From: Kitasatospora sp. NBC_01246
Lineage (GTDB): Bacteria; Actinomycetota; Actinomycetes; Streptomycetales; Streptomycetaceae
DNA length: 64,000 nt
Direction of reading: 5' to 3'
Assembly (NCBI RefSeq): GCF_036226505.1
Contig: NZ_CP108484.1
Coordinates: 744,001 to 808,000 of the forward strand
Part shown: positions 24,497-32,061 of the stretch, piece by piece
How the letters are laid out: each line of letters begins with the position of its first letter
Numbering within the stretch: the first letter of the stretch is position 1
Translations under genes and position numbers: made by a program
Notes under the pieces: generated by a model
What the model was told of the DNA's origin: nothing
Seen by the model: only the letters and a program-made list of their open reading frames with translations
Database searches by the model: none

Positions 24497-24997
24497 TCAG
24501 CCGCCGCGGACGCGCTGGCCGAGCGGGGACGGCACTTCGAGCCAGACCAGTTTCCCGCGGCCCGCGGGCAGCGAACCCCAGGCCCTAGCGAGCCGGCCCA
24601 CGATGCGCAGGCCGTGCCCCCCGGGCCGCCCCGGGACGATGGCCGGCCGGACCCGCGGCGGCACCGGGCTGGCGTCCACGACCTCGACCCGCAGCCGCTC
24701 GCCGTTCCAGCTCAGCCGCAGCTCCCGGGGGCCGCCCGGGGCGTGCAGACAGGCGTTGGTGACGAGTTCCGAGACCATCAGCAGGACGTCCTCGGTCACC
24801 GCACGCTGCTCCTCGTCGTCGGCGGGCAGCCAGTGCCACTCCTCCAGGATCCGGCGGCTGAACTCGCGGCAGCGCCGCACCGCGCCCTCGCCGCCGTCGA
24901 GCAGGAGACGCTCGGAGTACTCGGGTACGGGCCCCCGGCCGGGGGGTATCGGAACGCCGGACCGGTCGGGAACGGGGCCACTCGGGGAGCGGTTCAT
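24497..24997 (-). CDS. ATP-binding HATPase (anti-sigma-factor serine kinase-like)
   Basis: 166 residues of the GHKL HATPase fold seen in SpoIIAB/RsbW kinases. The N-box is VSELVTNACLHAPGGP, the G1 box region is RPAIVPGRPGGHGLRIV, and the last strand is GKLVWLEVP. Such proteins bind a sigma factor and phosphorylate its antagonist. A paralogue with the same layout is at 35370-35912. GGGGAGG 6 bases before the ATG at 24997 decides this start; a promoter-like site far upstream (25374-25398) could make a longer message. Confidence 0.82.
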   Translation of the reverse strand: MNRSPSGPVPDRSGVPIPPGRGPVPEYSERLLLDGGEGAVRRCREFSRRILEEWHWLPADDEEQRAVTEDVLLMVSELVTNACLHAPGGPRELRLSWNGERLRVEVVDASPVPPRVRPAIVPGRPGGHGLRIVGRLARAWGSLPAGRGKLVWLEVPSPLGQRVRGG

Positions 24998-25012
24998 CCC
25001 GGCCTCCCCGAG

Positions 25013-25066
25013 GAGTCGCGGAAGCCCGGGGAGTCGCGGAGGCTTGGGGAGTCGCGGAGGCCCGGG
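25013..25066. repeat. 18-bp unit repeated three times
   Basis: Units at 25013-25030, 25031-25048 and 25049-25066, with one to three differences, starting 16 bases upstream of the HATPase ATG. Confidence 0.8.
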
Positions 25067-25373
25067 GCGGGCGGCCCGGCGACGATCCGCCCGGTGCCGT
25101 CGGCCGTCGTGCGGCCGGCGCCGTCCACCCGGCCGGGACCGGGGGCGGCGTGCCGGACCCGCTCCCCCGCCCCTCGGGTGGGCTGCTCGGCTGGCCTCCG
25201 CATGGCTGGCTCCCGGTCGGGTCCGGACGGCGGCGGCCGTCCCGACCATCGTGGCGCGTGGCACGGGCGAGCGCGCGGACGCCGGTCGACGACCGGTCGT
25301 CGGGAACCGGCCGAACCGACGCCCCGGGGGCGGCGGGCACCCTTCTCACCTGCGCCTCGGGCATGGTTCGCGC

Positions 25374-25398
25374 CTGCCCGGCTCCGGCCCGGTCACAC
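25374..25398 (-). promoter_or_regulatory. Sigma-B-like promoter, minus strand
   Basis: Minus strand GTGT (25398-25395), 15 bases, GGGCAG (25379-25374) then GCG. An ATG follows 9 bases later, as before the second HATPase gene. Confidence 0.4.
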
Positions 25399-25426
25399 CT
25401 GCCGGGCGTTGCGACACTCCCCGCCC

Positions 25427-25502
25427 GCGACGAATCCGGCACCACCGGGCCCGCGACGGACCCTTCGGCACCGGGTTCCGCGACGAACCCGGCACCACCG
25501 GG
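25427..25502. repeat. Imperfect 23-bp direct repeats
   Basis: Three related copies (25427-25449, 25453-25475, 25480-25502), the first and last differing at one base. The array ends where the CsbD promoter begins. Confidence 0.65.
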
Positions 25503-25526
25503 TGTGGAACCGGGCGAACCGGGCAG
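25502..25526 (+). promoter_or_regulatory. Sigma-B-like promoter for CsbD
   Basis: GTGT at 25502-25505, 15 bases, GGGCAG at 25521-25526 then ACG, 72 bases before the ATG. CsbD was first named as a sigma-B controlled protein in Bacillus. Confidence 0.5.
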
Positions 25527-25597
25527 ACGCCGGTCGGGGCGAGCGACGCCCGAGTCCACGAGAGAGCCGGACTCCACGAGAGGGAGTGAGCGACACG

Positions 25598-25771
25598 ATG
25601 GGTGCCGACGACAAGCTGCGCAACGCCGGTGAGAAGGTCGAGGGCAAGATCAAGGAGGCCGCCGGCAAGGCGACCGGTGACCGCACCATCGAGGCGAAGG
25701 GCCGGGGCGAGCAGGCCAAGAGCGACCTGAAGCAGGCCGTGGAGAAGGTCAAGGACGCCGGGAAGCACTGA
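25598..25771 (+). CDS. CsbD family stress protein
   Basis: 57 residues: MGADDKLRNAGEKVEGKIKE, AAGKATGDRTIEAKGRGEQA and a Lys/Asp-rich end. It has the two KxEGxxKE/GxxKG-type helices of CsbD, a small hydrophilic general-stress protein without known activity. GGGAG is about 12 bases before the ATG. Sits alone between its promoter and a terminator. Confidence 0.9.
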   Translation: MGADDKLRNAGEKVEGKIKEAAGKATGDRTIEAKGRGEQAKSDLKQAVEKVKDAGKH

Positions 25772-25785
25772 CCCGGACCCCACCC

Positions 25786-25820
25786 GGCCCGGCGACCGCC
25801 CCCCTGGCGGTCGCCGGGCC
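25786..25820 (+). terminator. Terminator after CsbD
   Basis: Perfect 15-base arms (25786-25800 and 25806-25820), 5-base loop, 14 bases after the stop. Confidence 0.75.
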
Positions 25821-25898
25821 CGCCCGGTTCCGGGCGCCTGCTCCGGACCGGAAACCCGACGGACGAGCAGGCCCCCGCAGGAAAGGCGGCCCTCGCGC

Positions 25899-27062
25899 AT
25901 GGACACCCGCGGACCGGCCCGGCGGCCCCGGCCGCCCGCAGTCAGGCGGCCTCGGGTCCGCACACCGCCGGCCCGGCCGTCACCGAAGGGCGACGGCGTC
26001 CCGCCGGGCCTGCGGAAGGCCGCCGGCTACACCTGGCGGCTGCTGCTGATCGGCGTAGCCGCCTACCTGGTCGTCATGCTGCTGGCCCGCCTCGAACTGC
26101 CGGTCGTCGCGGTCTTCCTGGCGCTGGTCATCACCTCCGTGCTGCGGCCCGCCGTCGACCTGCTGGCCCGGGCACTCCCCCGCCCGCTCGCCGTCCTGCT
26201 GGCCTTCCTGCTGGCGATCGCCCTGGTCACCGGCGTCCTGACACTGATCGGCACGACCGTCGCCGGCGAGTGGAACAGGCTGAACACCGAGCTGCACGGC
26301 GGTCTGGCCCGGCTCGACGACTGGCTCTCCGGTGCCCCCTTCCACCTGCGGCAGGGCGCCGTCACCGACTTCCGGGCGAAACTCGGCGACTTCGTGGACG
26401 CCCACCGCTCGACGCTGATCAGTGCCGCCATCAGCAGCGCCGGCCGGGTCGTCGAACTGGTCACCGCGGCCGCCCTCGCGGTGTTCTGCTCCGTGTTCTT
26501 CCTGCACTCCGGCGACCGGATGTGGGCCTGGGCGGAGCGCCAGCTGCCCGTCCGCGCCCGGCCCGTGTGGGGCCGGGCGGGCCGCACCGCGTGGCGCACC
26601 TTCGCCGGGTACACCCGGGGCGTCCTGATCGTCGCGGCGACCAACGCCGTCCTGGTCGGCATCGCCCTGACCGTGCTGCAGGTGCCGCTGGCACTGCCGC
26701 TGGTCGTCCTGGAGTTCGTCGCCGCCCTCATCCCGCTGATCGGCTCCCCGATCGCGCTGGCCGTCGCCGCACTGGTCGCGCTGGCCGCGCGCGGCCCGGT
26801 GGTGGCCCTGCTGGTGCTCGGGCTGATCGTGGTGATCGGCCAGATCGAGGGCCATCTGCTGCATCCGCTGGTGCTGGGCTGGTCGGTGCGGATCCATCCG
26901 GTGGTGATCGCCCTGTCGGTGACGGGCGGCGCCGTGCTGGGCGGGGTGCTGGGCGCGGTGGTCGCGGTACCGGCGGTGTCGGTGGCCTGGGCGGTGATCA
27001 GCGAGCTCCGGACCCCAGGGCCGACGCCTCCGGAACCCGACCACCCGCCACCCCGCCACTGA
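25899..27062 (+). CDS. AI-2E family membrane transporter
   Basis: 387 residues, PF01594 family, which includes exporters of autoinducer-2 and sodium/proton antiporters; the substrate is not known. A Pro/Arg-rich N-terminus (1-40) precedes about eight membrane helices. Conserved parts include LPVVAVFLALVITSVLRPAV, a large soluble loop (residues 115-180), and IPLIGSPIALAVAAL and IEGHLLHPLVLGWSVRIHP near the end. Short Pro/His-rich C-terminus. Confidence 0.87.
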   Translation: MDTRGPARRPRPPAVRRPRVRTPPARPSPKGDGVPPGLRKAAGYTWRLLLIGVAAYLVVMLLARLELPVVAVFLALVITSVLRPAVDLLARALPRPLAVLLAFLLAIALVTGVLTLIGTTVAGEWNRLNTELHGGLARLDDWLSGAPFHLRQGAVTDFRAKLGDFVDAHRSTLISAAISSAGRVVELVTAAALAVFCSVFFLHSGDRMWAWAERQLPVRARPVWGRAGRTAWRTFAGYTRGVLIVAATNAVLVGIALTVLQVPLALPLVVLEFVAALIPLIGSPIALAVAALVALAARGPVVALLVLGLIVVIGQIEGHLLHPLVLGWSVRIHPVVIALSVTGGAVLGGVLGAVVAVPAVSVAWAVISELRTPGPTPPEPDHPPPRH

Positions 27063-27111
27063 GGCCCGGCGGCGGCCGCCTGACGGCCGTCGGCCGCGCC
27101 CCCGGACCGCG

Positions 27112-27339
27112 TCAGCCCGCCGGGCTGTCGGCCGGGGCGTCGGCCCAGGAGGCCAGGATGCGCAGCGCGTCGTGGCTCGGCGAGCCGGGTTCGGCGGACC
27201 GGACGACGAGCTGCTGGTCGGTGTCGGTGGTGCTGGCGAGGGTGTCCCAGTCGAGGGTGAGGTCGCCGACCACGGGGTGGTGCAGCACCTTCGTGCCGAC
27301 GCCGCGGAGGGCGACGTGGTGGGCGGCCCACCAGGTGGC
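27112..27339 (-). pseudogene. Remnant of an MmyB-type XRE regulator C-terminus
   Basis: The minus strand reads ATWWAAHHVALRGVGTKVLH, then HPVVGDLTLDWDTLASTTDT and ILASWA, ending at 27112. This is the end of the MmyB ligand-binding (PAS-like) domain of helix-turn-helix regulators. The N-terminal HTH and most of the sensor domain, about 200 residues, are missing; upstream the frame enters a palindrome and the S41 peptidase end. Confidence 0.65.
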
Positions 27340-27373
27340 GGGGCCGGGCACCCGGGTGCCCGGCCCCGCCACC
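27334..27373. terminator. Perfect 40-bp palindrome
   Basis: 20 bases on each side are exact complements with no unpaired loop. It lies 30 bases after the S41 peptidase stop and just at the break point of the MmyB remnant. Confidence 0.7.
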
Positions 27374-27403
27374 GGTCGGAGGAGCAGGCCGGGTGGCGGG
27401 CGC

Positions 27404-28294
27404 TTAGCGGGCCGATGCCCGGAAGGCGTCCAGCGCCGCGTCGAGCGCCCGGTCGGCGGGTACGGCGACGTCGGGGACGACCCCGACACCCTCCCAGTTG
27501 GTGCCGGTCACCGGGCTGATGGTCCGGGCGGTCGGCACGGTCACCATGATGTGCTCGGTGACCGGGTACCGGGCCGTGGGGTGGGCGCCGCCCCGCGTGG
27601 TCTCGCCGATCAGGGTGGCCCGGCCGTGCGCCTGGAGGGTGTAGGCGACGTCCTCGCCCCCGGAGAAGGTGACGGCGCTGGTGAGCACGTACACCGGGCG
27701 GTCGAGGTAGCGGGGCGCGGGCAGGTGGGCGGACGTCCAGAACTGCCGCGTCGCCCCGGAGGCGCGGTCGTAGATGTCGTTGAGGTGGACCTGGTCGTCG
27801 GGGAAGAAGTAGCTGCACCACATGGCGGCCCCCTCGGGCGCGCCGCCGCGGCACGCGCGGAGGTCCAGGACGAGGGCGCGGCTGCCGGCGGCCAGTTGCA
27901 GCGCGGCGCCGACCACGGCCGCGCCGCCCTCGGCGTCCGGTATGAGACGGACGTCGACGTACGCGACGCCGTCGTCCAACTGCTCGACCCGGCGCACGCC
28001 CTGGTTCGCGGCCCGGAGCATCGCGAGGAACGCGGCCCGCCCGGCGTCCTCGTCCGCAGGCTCCAGCGACTGGGGCTCGTCCACCCAGAGCAGCCGCAGG
28101 TGCTTGTCCGGGCAGACCTCCTGGAGGTCGGCGGTCACCGCCTCGCACAGCGCCGGCCCGTCCAGGCCGTCGTACGCACCGGCCTGGAGCCGACGCCGGA
28201 TCGCGGCGTCGATGGACTCGGTCTTCTCGGCGAAGACGTACCCGGTGGCGATCCGCCCCAGGGCCTGCTCGATGATCTGTTCGTTGTTAGGCAT
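27404..28294 (-). CDS. S41 family peptidase (C-terminal processing/IRBP-like)
   Basis: 296 residues. The N-terminal helical part resembles the IRBP/retinol-binding-protein branch of S41. The catalytic Ser is expected in TSAVTFSGGEDVAYTLQ, and the family strand VLDLRACRGGAPEGA precedes it; the end GVGVVPDVAVPADRALDAAL is conserved. There is no PDZ domain and no signal peptide, so it is likely cytoplasmic. ATG start at 28294; stop followed by a 40-bp palindrome. Confidence 0.83.
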   Translation of the reverse strand: MPNNEQIIEQALGRIATGYVFAEKTESIDAAIRRRLQAGAYDGLDGPALCEAVTADLQEVCPDKHLRLLWVDEPQSLEPADEDAGRAAFLAMLRAANQGVRRVEQLDDGVAYVDVRLIPDAEGGAAVVGAALQLAAGSRALVLDLRACRGGAPEGAAMWCSYFFPDDQVHLNDIYDRASGATRQFWTSAHLPAPRYLDRPVYVLTSAVTFSGGEDVAYTLQAHGRATLIGETTRGGAHPTARYPVTEHIMVTVPTARTISPVTGTNWEGVGVVPDVAVPADRALDAALDAFRASAR

Positions 28295-28433
28295 CGCGGG
28301 CGATGCTAGAGCCTGGCCGGGACATGATCAACGGTTTTTCGCCGGTGCGGGACACCGGCCGGGTCCGCCCGACCGCCCGTCGGAGGGCCTCGCCCCGCGC
28401 CTCCCGCCCCGGTCCGCCGCCGGGCCCGGCAGG

Positions 28434-29285
28434 TCAGTCGCGGTAGGCCGCCGTGGCGAGCTGGACGAACGAGCGGATCAGCGGGTTCGCGTCGCCCTCC
28501 CGCCAGGCCGCCACCACCCGGCTCGGCGCCATGTCGGCCAGCGGGACCACGGCCAGGTCCCCGGGCGGCCGGTGGCCGAGCGGCGCCATGCCGACGGTGC
28601 CGTTCCAGAGCACGGCCTGCAGGCACTCCTGGACGGCGCGCACCACGGGGCCCTCGCGCGGCTCGCCGCCGTTCCAGTACGAGCGCCAGAGGGGGTCGGT
28701 GCCGTCCGGGAACTGGAACCAGCGCCGGCCGGCCAGGTCGGCCAGCTCCAGGCGGTCGCGCCGCGCCAGCGGATCGTCGGCGCGCAGCACCGCGCCCACC
28801 CGGTCCGCGCGCAGCTCGTGCACCGTCAGGCCGGCGCCGTCGAAGGGGCCGCGGGTCAGCGCGACGTCGACCAGTCCGGCGCGCAGTCCGCAGGTCGGAT
28901 CGGTCAGGTCGGTCTCGCGGATCCGGATCTCGACCTCCGGGTGCCGCCGGCCGTAGGCGGCGGCCAGCCGCCGCGCTCCCCGGTCGAAGCTGTCGGCGAG
29001 GATGCCGACGGTGATGGTCGCGGCGCCCGACGCCGCGGCCACCCGCAGCCGGATCTGCTCGGCCCGGTCGAGCAGCGTCCGCGCCTCGTCCAGGAGCACG
29101 GCGCCGGCCGGGGCGAGCGAGACGCCCGCGGCGGAGCGGTACAGCAGCACGGCGCCGAGGTCGGTCTCCAGCTGCTTGATCGCCCGGCTCAGCGGCGGCT
29201 GGCTCATGTGCAGTCGGGCGGCGGCCCGGCCGAAATGGAGTTCCTCGGCGACGGCGACGAAGTAGCGCAGCGTGCGTAGCTCCAT
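28434..29285 (-). CDS. LysR-family transcription regulator
   Basis: 283 residues. Winged HTH at residues 1-60 (RTLRYFVAVAEELHFGRAAA and MSQPPLSRAIKQLE) followed by the periplasmic-binding-protein-like effector domain from about 90. Divergent to a cupin gene with 80 bases between, the usual layout for LysR control of the neighbour. A 19-bp palindrome with a T-N11-A core is 7 bases upstream of its ATG. Confidence 0.9.
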   Translation of the reverse strand: MELRTLRYFVAVAEELHFGRAAARLHMSQPPLSRAIKQLETDLGAVLLYRSAAGVSLAPAGAVLLDEARTLLDRAEQIRLRVAAASGAATITVGILADSFDRGARRLAAAYGRRHPEVEIRIRETDLTDPTCGLRAGLVDVALTRGPFDGAGLTVHELRADRVGAVLRADDPLARRDRLELADLAGRRWFQFPDGTDPLWRSYWNGGEPREGPVVRAVQECLQAVLWNGTVGMAPLGHRPPGDLAVVPLADMAPSRVVAAWREGDANPLIRSFVQLATAAYRD

Positions 29286-29292
29286 GGTGCAA

Positions 29293-29311
29293 CGATACCG
29301 GCGCGGTATCG
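29293..29311. promoter_or_regulatory. LysR-type operator palindrome
   Basis: CGATACCGGCGCGGTATCG, perfect 8-base arms around GCG, containing T-N11-A. It lies between the divergent LysR and cupin genes and abuts the LysR start. Confidence 0.6.
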
Positions 29312-29365
29312 GCGGCCCGGAACGGGTCTTGGACGGCCGCCGCGCCCCGGCGGTGGAATCGGGGC

Positions 29366-29860
29366 ATGACGAACGAACCGAGGACCGGCGAACGGCCGGC
29401 GGAGCCCGTGGTGTCGGTGGTCGGCCCGGGCGAGGGCGAGACGATCCTCCTGGGCAGTACCCGACTGCGCATCCTGGAGGACGGCAGCACCACCGGGCAC
29501 CGGCTCGGGATCGCCGAGTCCGTGCTCGCGCCGCACACCCCCGGACCGCCGCAGCACCGTCACTCCCAGCACGACGAGGGTTTCTACGTCGTCTCCGGCA
29601 CGGTGCGGTTCACCGTCGGGGAGCGGGAGCACGACGCGACGCCGGGCACCCTGGTGATGGTCCCGCCCGGCGCCCCGCACACCTTCGCCAATCCGACCGA
29701 CCAACCGGCCGTCATGCTCAGCACGTTCACGCCGGACCTCTACGTGCAGTACTTCCGCGACCTCCAGGACATGATGGCCGGCGGCGGGGCGCTGACCCCG
29801 CGGGCCCACCTCGGGGTGATGAGCCGCTACGCCACCGAGCCCGCGACCGACCTCACCTGA
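29366..29860 (+). CDS. Cupin-domain protein
   Basis: 164 residues with one cupin barrel: HTPGPPQHRHSQHDEGFYVV contains the first metal motif (His-x-His and Glu), GTVRFTVGE the connecting strands and TPGTLVMVPPGAPHTFAN the second motif. This resembles quercetinase-like or metal-binding single-domain cupins. It is probably regulated by the divergent LysR gene and may be co-transcribed with the DoxX gene 72 bases downstream. Confidence 0.85.
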   Translation: MTNEPRTGERPAEPVVSVVGPGEGETILLGSTRLRILEDGSTTGHRLGIAESVLAPHTPGPPQHRHSQHDEGFYVVSGTVRFTVGEREHDATPGTLVMVPPGAPHTFANPTDQPAVMLSTFTPDLYVQYFRDLQDMMAGGGALTPRAHLGVMSRYATEPATDLT

Positions 29861-29932
29861 CCGCCGGGCGGGCGCCGGCCGTGACCCCGCGGGCGCCCGC
29901 CCCCACCACGCACACACTTCTGGAGGGGAACC

Positions 29933-30295
29933 GTGAACACCGCCTACTGGGCCGCCGCCGGCCTGCTCGCCCTCTTCTACCTCTACGGGGGCGGGCTGAA
30001 GCTGCTCCGGAGCCGGGAGCGGCTCCGCCCGATGATGGCGTGGGTGGACAGCACGCCGATGGCGGCCGTCCGGGCCATCGGGGCGGTCGAGGTGCTCGGC
30101 GCGGTCGGGCTGGTCCTGCCCCCGCTGACCGGGGTCGCGCCGTGGCTGGGCCTGGCCGCGGCCGTCGGGTTCGTGCTCCTGCAGACCGCCGCCACCGCCG
30201 TGCACCTGCGCCTCGGCGACCGCCGGGTCGCGCTCAACCTCACGCTCCTGGCCGTCGCGGGGGTGACCGCCTGCCTGGCGACGACCTGGCGGTGA
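29933..30295 (+). CDS. DoxX-family membrane protein
   Basis: 120 residues, four membrane helices. AAGLLALFYLYGGGLKLLRS and RAIGAVEVLGAVGLVLPPLTG match the DoxX/DoxX-like family (terminal quinol oxidase subunit-related proteins with largely unknown roles). GTG start with GGAGGGG 6 bases upstream. Last gene of the proposed cupin-DoxX unit. Confidence 0.83.
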   Translation: MNTAYWAAAGLLALFYLYGGGLKLLRSRERLRPMMAWVDSTPMAAVRAIGAVEVLGAVGLVLPPLTGVAPWLGLAAAVGFVLLQTAATAVHLRLGDRRVALNLTLLAVAGVTACLATTWR

Positions 30296-30297
30296 GT

Positions 30298-30398
30298 GCC
30301 GGCATGCGCCCGGGCCGTCCGACCCGGCGGACCCGCGGCCGCTACGGCGTGGCCGACGGGCTGCCGGGAGCGGCCGTCCGGCCCGGGCGCATGCCGGC
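30298..30398. repeat. 19-bp inverted repeat with 63-base spacer
   Basis: Perfect arms at 30298-30316 and 30380-30398. The left arm is right after the DoxX stop; the right arm lies within the last codons of the convergent gene (encoding KAGMRPGR). It could end DoxX transcripts by pairing with antisense of the next gene. Confidence 0.6.
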
Positions 30399-30878
30399 CT
30401 TGAGGTCGCTCATCGCCGCCCGCGCCACCTGGTCCACGGGGTCCTTCTCGCCGAAGCCGTAGTCGACCGCGCCGTCCCGGTTGCCCGCCGCGGCGAACAG
30501 CCAGCGCGGCCCGTACTTCGTCGCGCCCAGCCAGACCTCGAAGTCCTCCCCCGCGTAGGAGAACCGGACGGCGTCGGTGCCGTTCACCACCACGATCGAG
30601 CCGTCCAGGCGGTCGGCGAGTTCGTGCAGCGGTGTACGCCCCGGCACCTGGGTGCTCTCCGACTGGACGGCGAGCACCGAGGACAGCGGCCCGGTGATGA
30701 CGGGCCCGTCCTGGGTGGTGAACCGGAAGCCGGGCTGCCCCGCGATGTCGATGGACCCGCCCTCCATCGAGCTGCCGAAGGCGAACGGACCGACCGCGAA
30801 GGTGCCCGGCTTCACCCCGTGCCAGCCGTCCGACAGCAGCACTGCCACCACCTCGTTCGCATTGACGTGCAGGCCCAT
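30342..30878 (-). CDS. Hypothetical protein, unknown
   Basis: 178 residues, no signal peptide or membrane helix. GVKPGTFAVGPFAFGSSMEG, LHELADRLDGSIVVVNGTDA and FEVWLGATKYGPRWLFAAAG suggest a soluble alpha/beta protein with clear strands. I do not recognise the family. ATG at 30878; GAAGGGA about 8 bases upstream. Transcribed alone, convergent with DoxX. Confidence 0.6.
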   Translation of the reverse strand: MGLHVNANEVVAVLLSDGWHGVKPGTFAVGPFAFGSSMEGGSIDIAGQPGFRFTTQDGPVITGPLSSVLAVQSESTQVPGRTPLHELADRLDGSIVVVNGTDAVRFSYAGEDFEVWLGATKYGPRWLFAAAGNRDGAVDYGFGEKDPVDQVARAAMSDLKAGMRPGRTAAPGSPSATP

Positions 30879-31221
30879 GACGGATGTCCCTTCTCGGTGG
30901 CGCGCCCGGTTCCGCCCGGCCGCGCCGACGGCCCGGCCAGGTCCTGCACCTGGCCGTCGTTCTCGAACCGCTCGGATCGATCACCTCGATCCTCGGCCAC
31001 GTGATCCGGCTCTGTCTCGCACATCGGCCGGTGGGCGCCCTCGTGGCGCCCACCGGAGGCCGGGGCGGTCGGGACGGCGTCGTACCGCCGCGTCCGGCGG
31101 GCGGGGCAGCGCGGAGACGTCGGGACGGCGCGCTACGGCCTCTGCGCCGCCCGTCCGGACCGGCACCGGGCGCAGTAGGATGGAGGGTTCCCGACCGCGC
31201 AGTCCGACGGGGGTGGCGATC
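30879..31221. other. Intergenic region with a hairpin
   Basis: 343 bases between two divergent hypothetical genes. It contains a 12-base perfect stem (31028-31039 with 31045-31056, loop CTCGT) that does not follow any recognised gene, and a TAGGAT box at 31176-31181 that could be a -10 for the downstream gene. No coding sequence recognised. Confidence 0.5.
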
Positions 31222-31611
31222 GTGCAACACGCCGAACGAGACCTGATGACCCTGGGCGAGACCATCGAGCCGCTCGCCGAGATCGCCCCGGCCTCCGTCG
31301 CGACCCGGGCCCGTGCCCTGGTGGCCGCGCACGCCCTGGACGAGGCGGACTGCCGGCTGCTGCTGGAGGCCCTGGGGCTGGCGGCCGAGCCGGCCGGCCC
31401 CGGTACGCGGACCTGCGTGCGCTGCGGGCGCGCGTACGAGCACCCCGGCGTCCGGCGGCGGGACAGCTTCTGCTCCGGCCACTGCTACCGGGAGGCCGGC
31501 GGAGCCCCGGGCGAAGCCGCGGCCCCTGACCCGCCGTCCGGGACAACCGGGGGCGCCGATGGTGGGGCGCCCCGTACGAACTCTGCCCCGACGACCTCAC
31601 CGCCGAGCTGA
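31222..31611 (+). CDS. Small protein with a four-Cys zinc-ribbon-like motif
   Basis: 129 residues (or 132 from the GTG at 31213). A helical N-terminal half (LGETIEPLAEIAPASVATRA) is followed by TCVRCGRAYEHPGVRRRDSF and CSGHC: Cys pairs spaced two and three, likely binding zinc. After GGAPGE the sequence becomes low-complexity and ends in an unrelated-looking tail, while another frame just downstream has good coding character (see the remnant at 31563), so the true C-terminus may have been lost by a frameshift. Confidence 0.55.
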   Translation: MQHAERDLMTLGETIEPLAEIAPASVATRARALVAAHALDEADCRLLLEALGLAAEPAGPGTRTCVRCGRAYEHPGVRRRDSFCSGHCYREAGGAPGEAAAPDPPSGTTGGADGGAPRTNSAPTTSPPS

Positions 31612-31679
31612 ACGGCGCGGCCGACCCGGAGCGGCTCACCGCTCTCCTCAAGCGGTACAGGGCCCTGAACGGTAGTGCC
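31563..31679 (+). pseudogene. Out-of-frame coding fragment, possible original C-terminus of the zinc-ribbon gene
   Basis: The third frame reads WGAPYELCPDDLTAELNGAA then DPERLTALLKRYRALNGS, a helical, strongly coding-like segment that has no start of its own and overlaps the end of the upstream gene in a different frame. Confidence 0.4.
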
Positions 31680-31749
31680 GTGACGGCGGGAGACGGAGAG
31701 ACCGCCGGCCCCGGTCGGGTGGCGCGGCGGTGTCTTCGAGGCTGTTCGG

Positions 31750-32061
31750 TCAGGCGAGAGCCGCGCGGGCCAGCGCGCACAGCCCGTCCCGGTCGTCCAT
31801 CACCTCCGCCGGGACGCTGTAGTACGCCCGCACCACCACCTCGCGGCCGGCCGCGAGGTAGGTGAACGGCATGGACCCCGCCTCCTCGTAGGAGGGGCGG
31901 GCCGCGCCGTCGACACGGAGGTAGAGGGTGTCCATCACCATCGCGAACTGGCTGCCGCGGCTGCGCAGTGCCCAGCCGCCGAAGTAGCGGTGGAGGGTGA
32001 CCTCGCCGAGCGGCGCCAGCTGGTCGGCGACGTGTTCGGCGAGGCTGCGGGAACCGCTCAC
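31750..32061 (-). CDS. TfoX/Sxy N-terminal-domain protein
   Basis: 103 residues. LAEHVADQLAPLGEVTLHRY, FGGWALRSRGSQFAMVMD and YEEAGSMPFTYLAAG fit the TfoX N-terminal domain, which in gammaproteobacteria regulates competence but in actinobacteria stands alone with unknown role. GTG at 32061 overlaps the stop of the upstream SnoaL-like gene (GTGA), and there is no Shine-Dalgarno sequence, so translation is coupled. Third gene of a TetR-led operon. Confidence 0.78.
   Translation of the reverse strand: MSGSRSLAEHVADQLAPLGEVTLHRYFGGWALRSRGSQFAMVMDTLYLRVDGAARPSYEEAGSMPFTYLAAGREVVVRAYYSVPAEVMDDRDGLCALARAALA

Larger units (their letters stand above)
24998..25597. other. Long repeat-containing intergenic region
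   Basis: 600 bases between the HATPase gene and CsbD. It contains an 18-bp triple repeat (25013-25066), a second imperfect repeat group (25427-25502) and two back-to-back promoter motifs. On the minus strand an ATG 9 bases after the promoter at 25374 opens a frame (MPEAQVRRVPAAPGASVRP) that loses coding character; it may be a lost 5' end or leader of the HATPase gene. Confidence 0.5.

Noticed and set aside
25598..27062. CsbD and AI-2E as an operon
   Set aside because: A strong terminator at 25786-25820 lies between them and the AI-2E gene has 80 further bases upstream.
28306..29538. 410-codon minus-strand frame around the LysR and cupin genes
   Set aside because: It is out of frame with LysR, antisense to the cupin gene, and has no family-like sequence.
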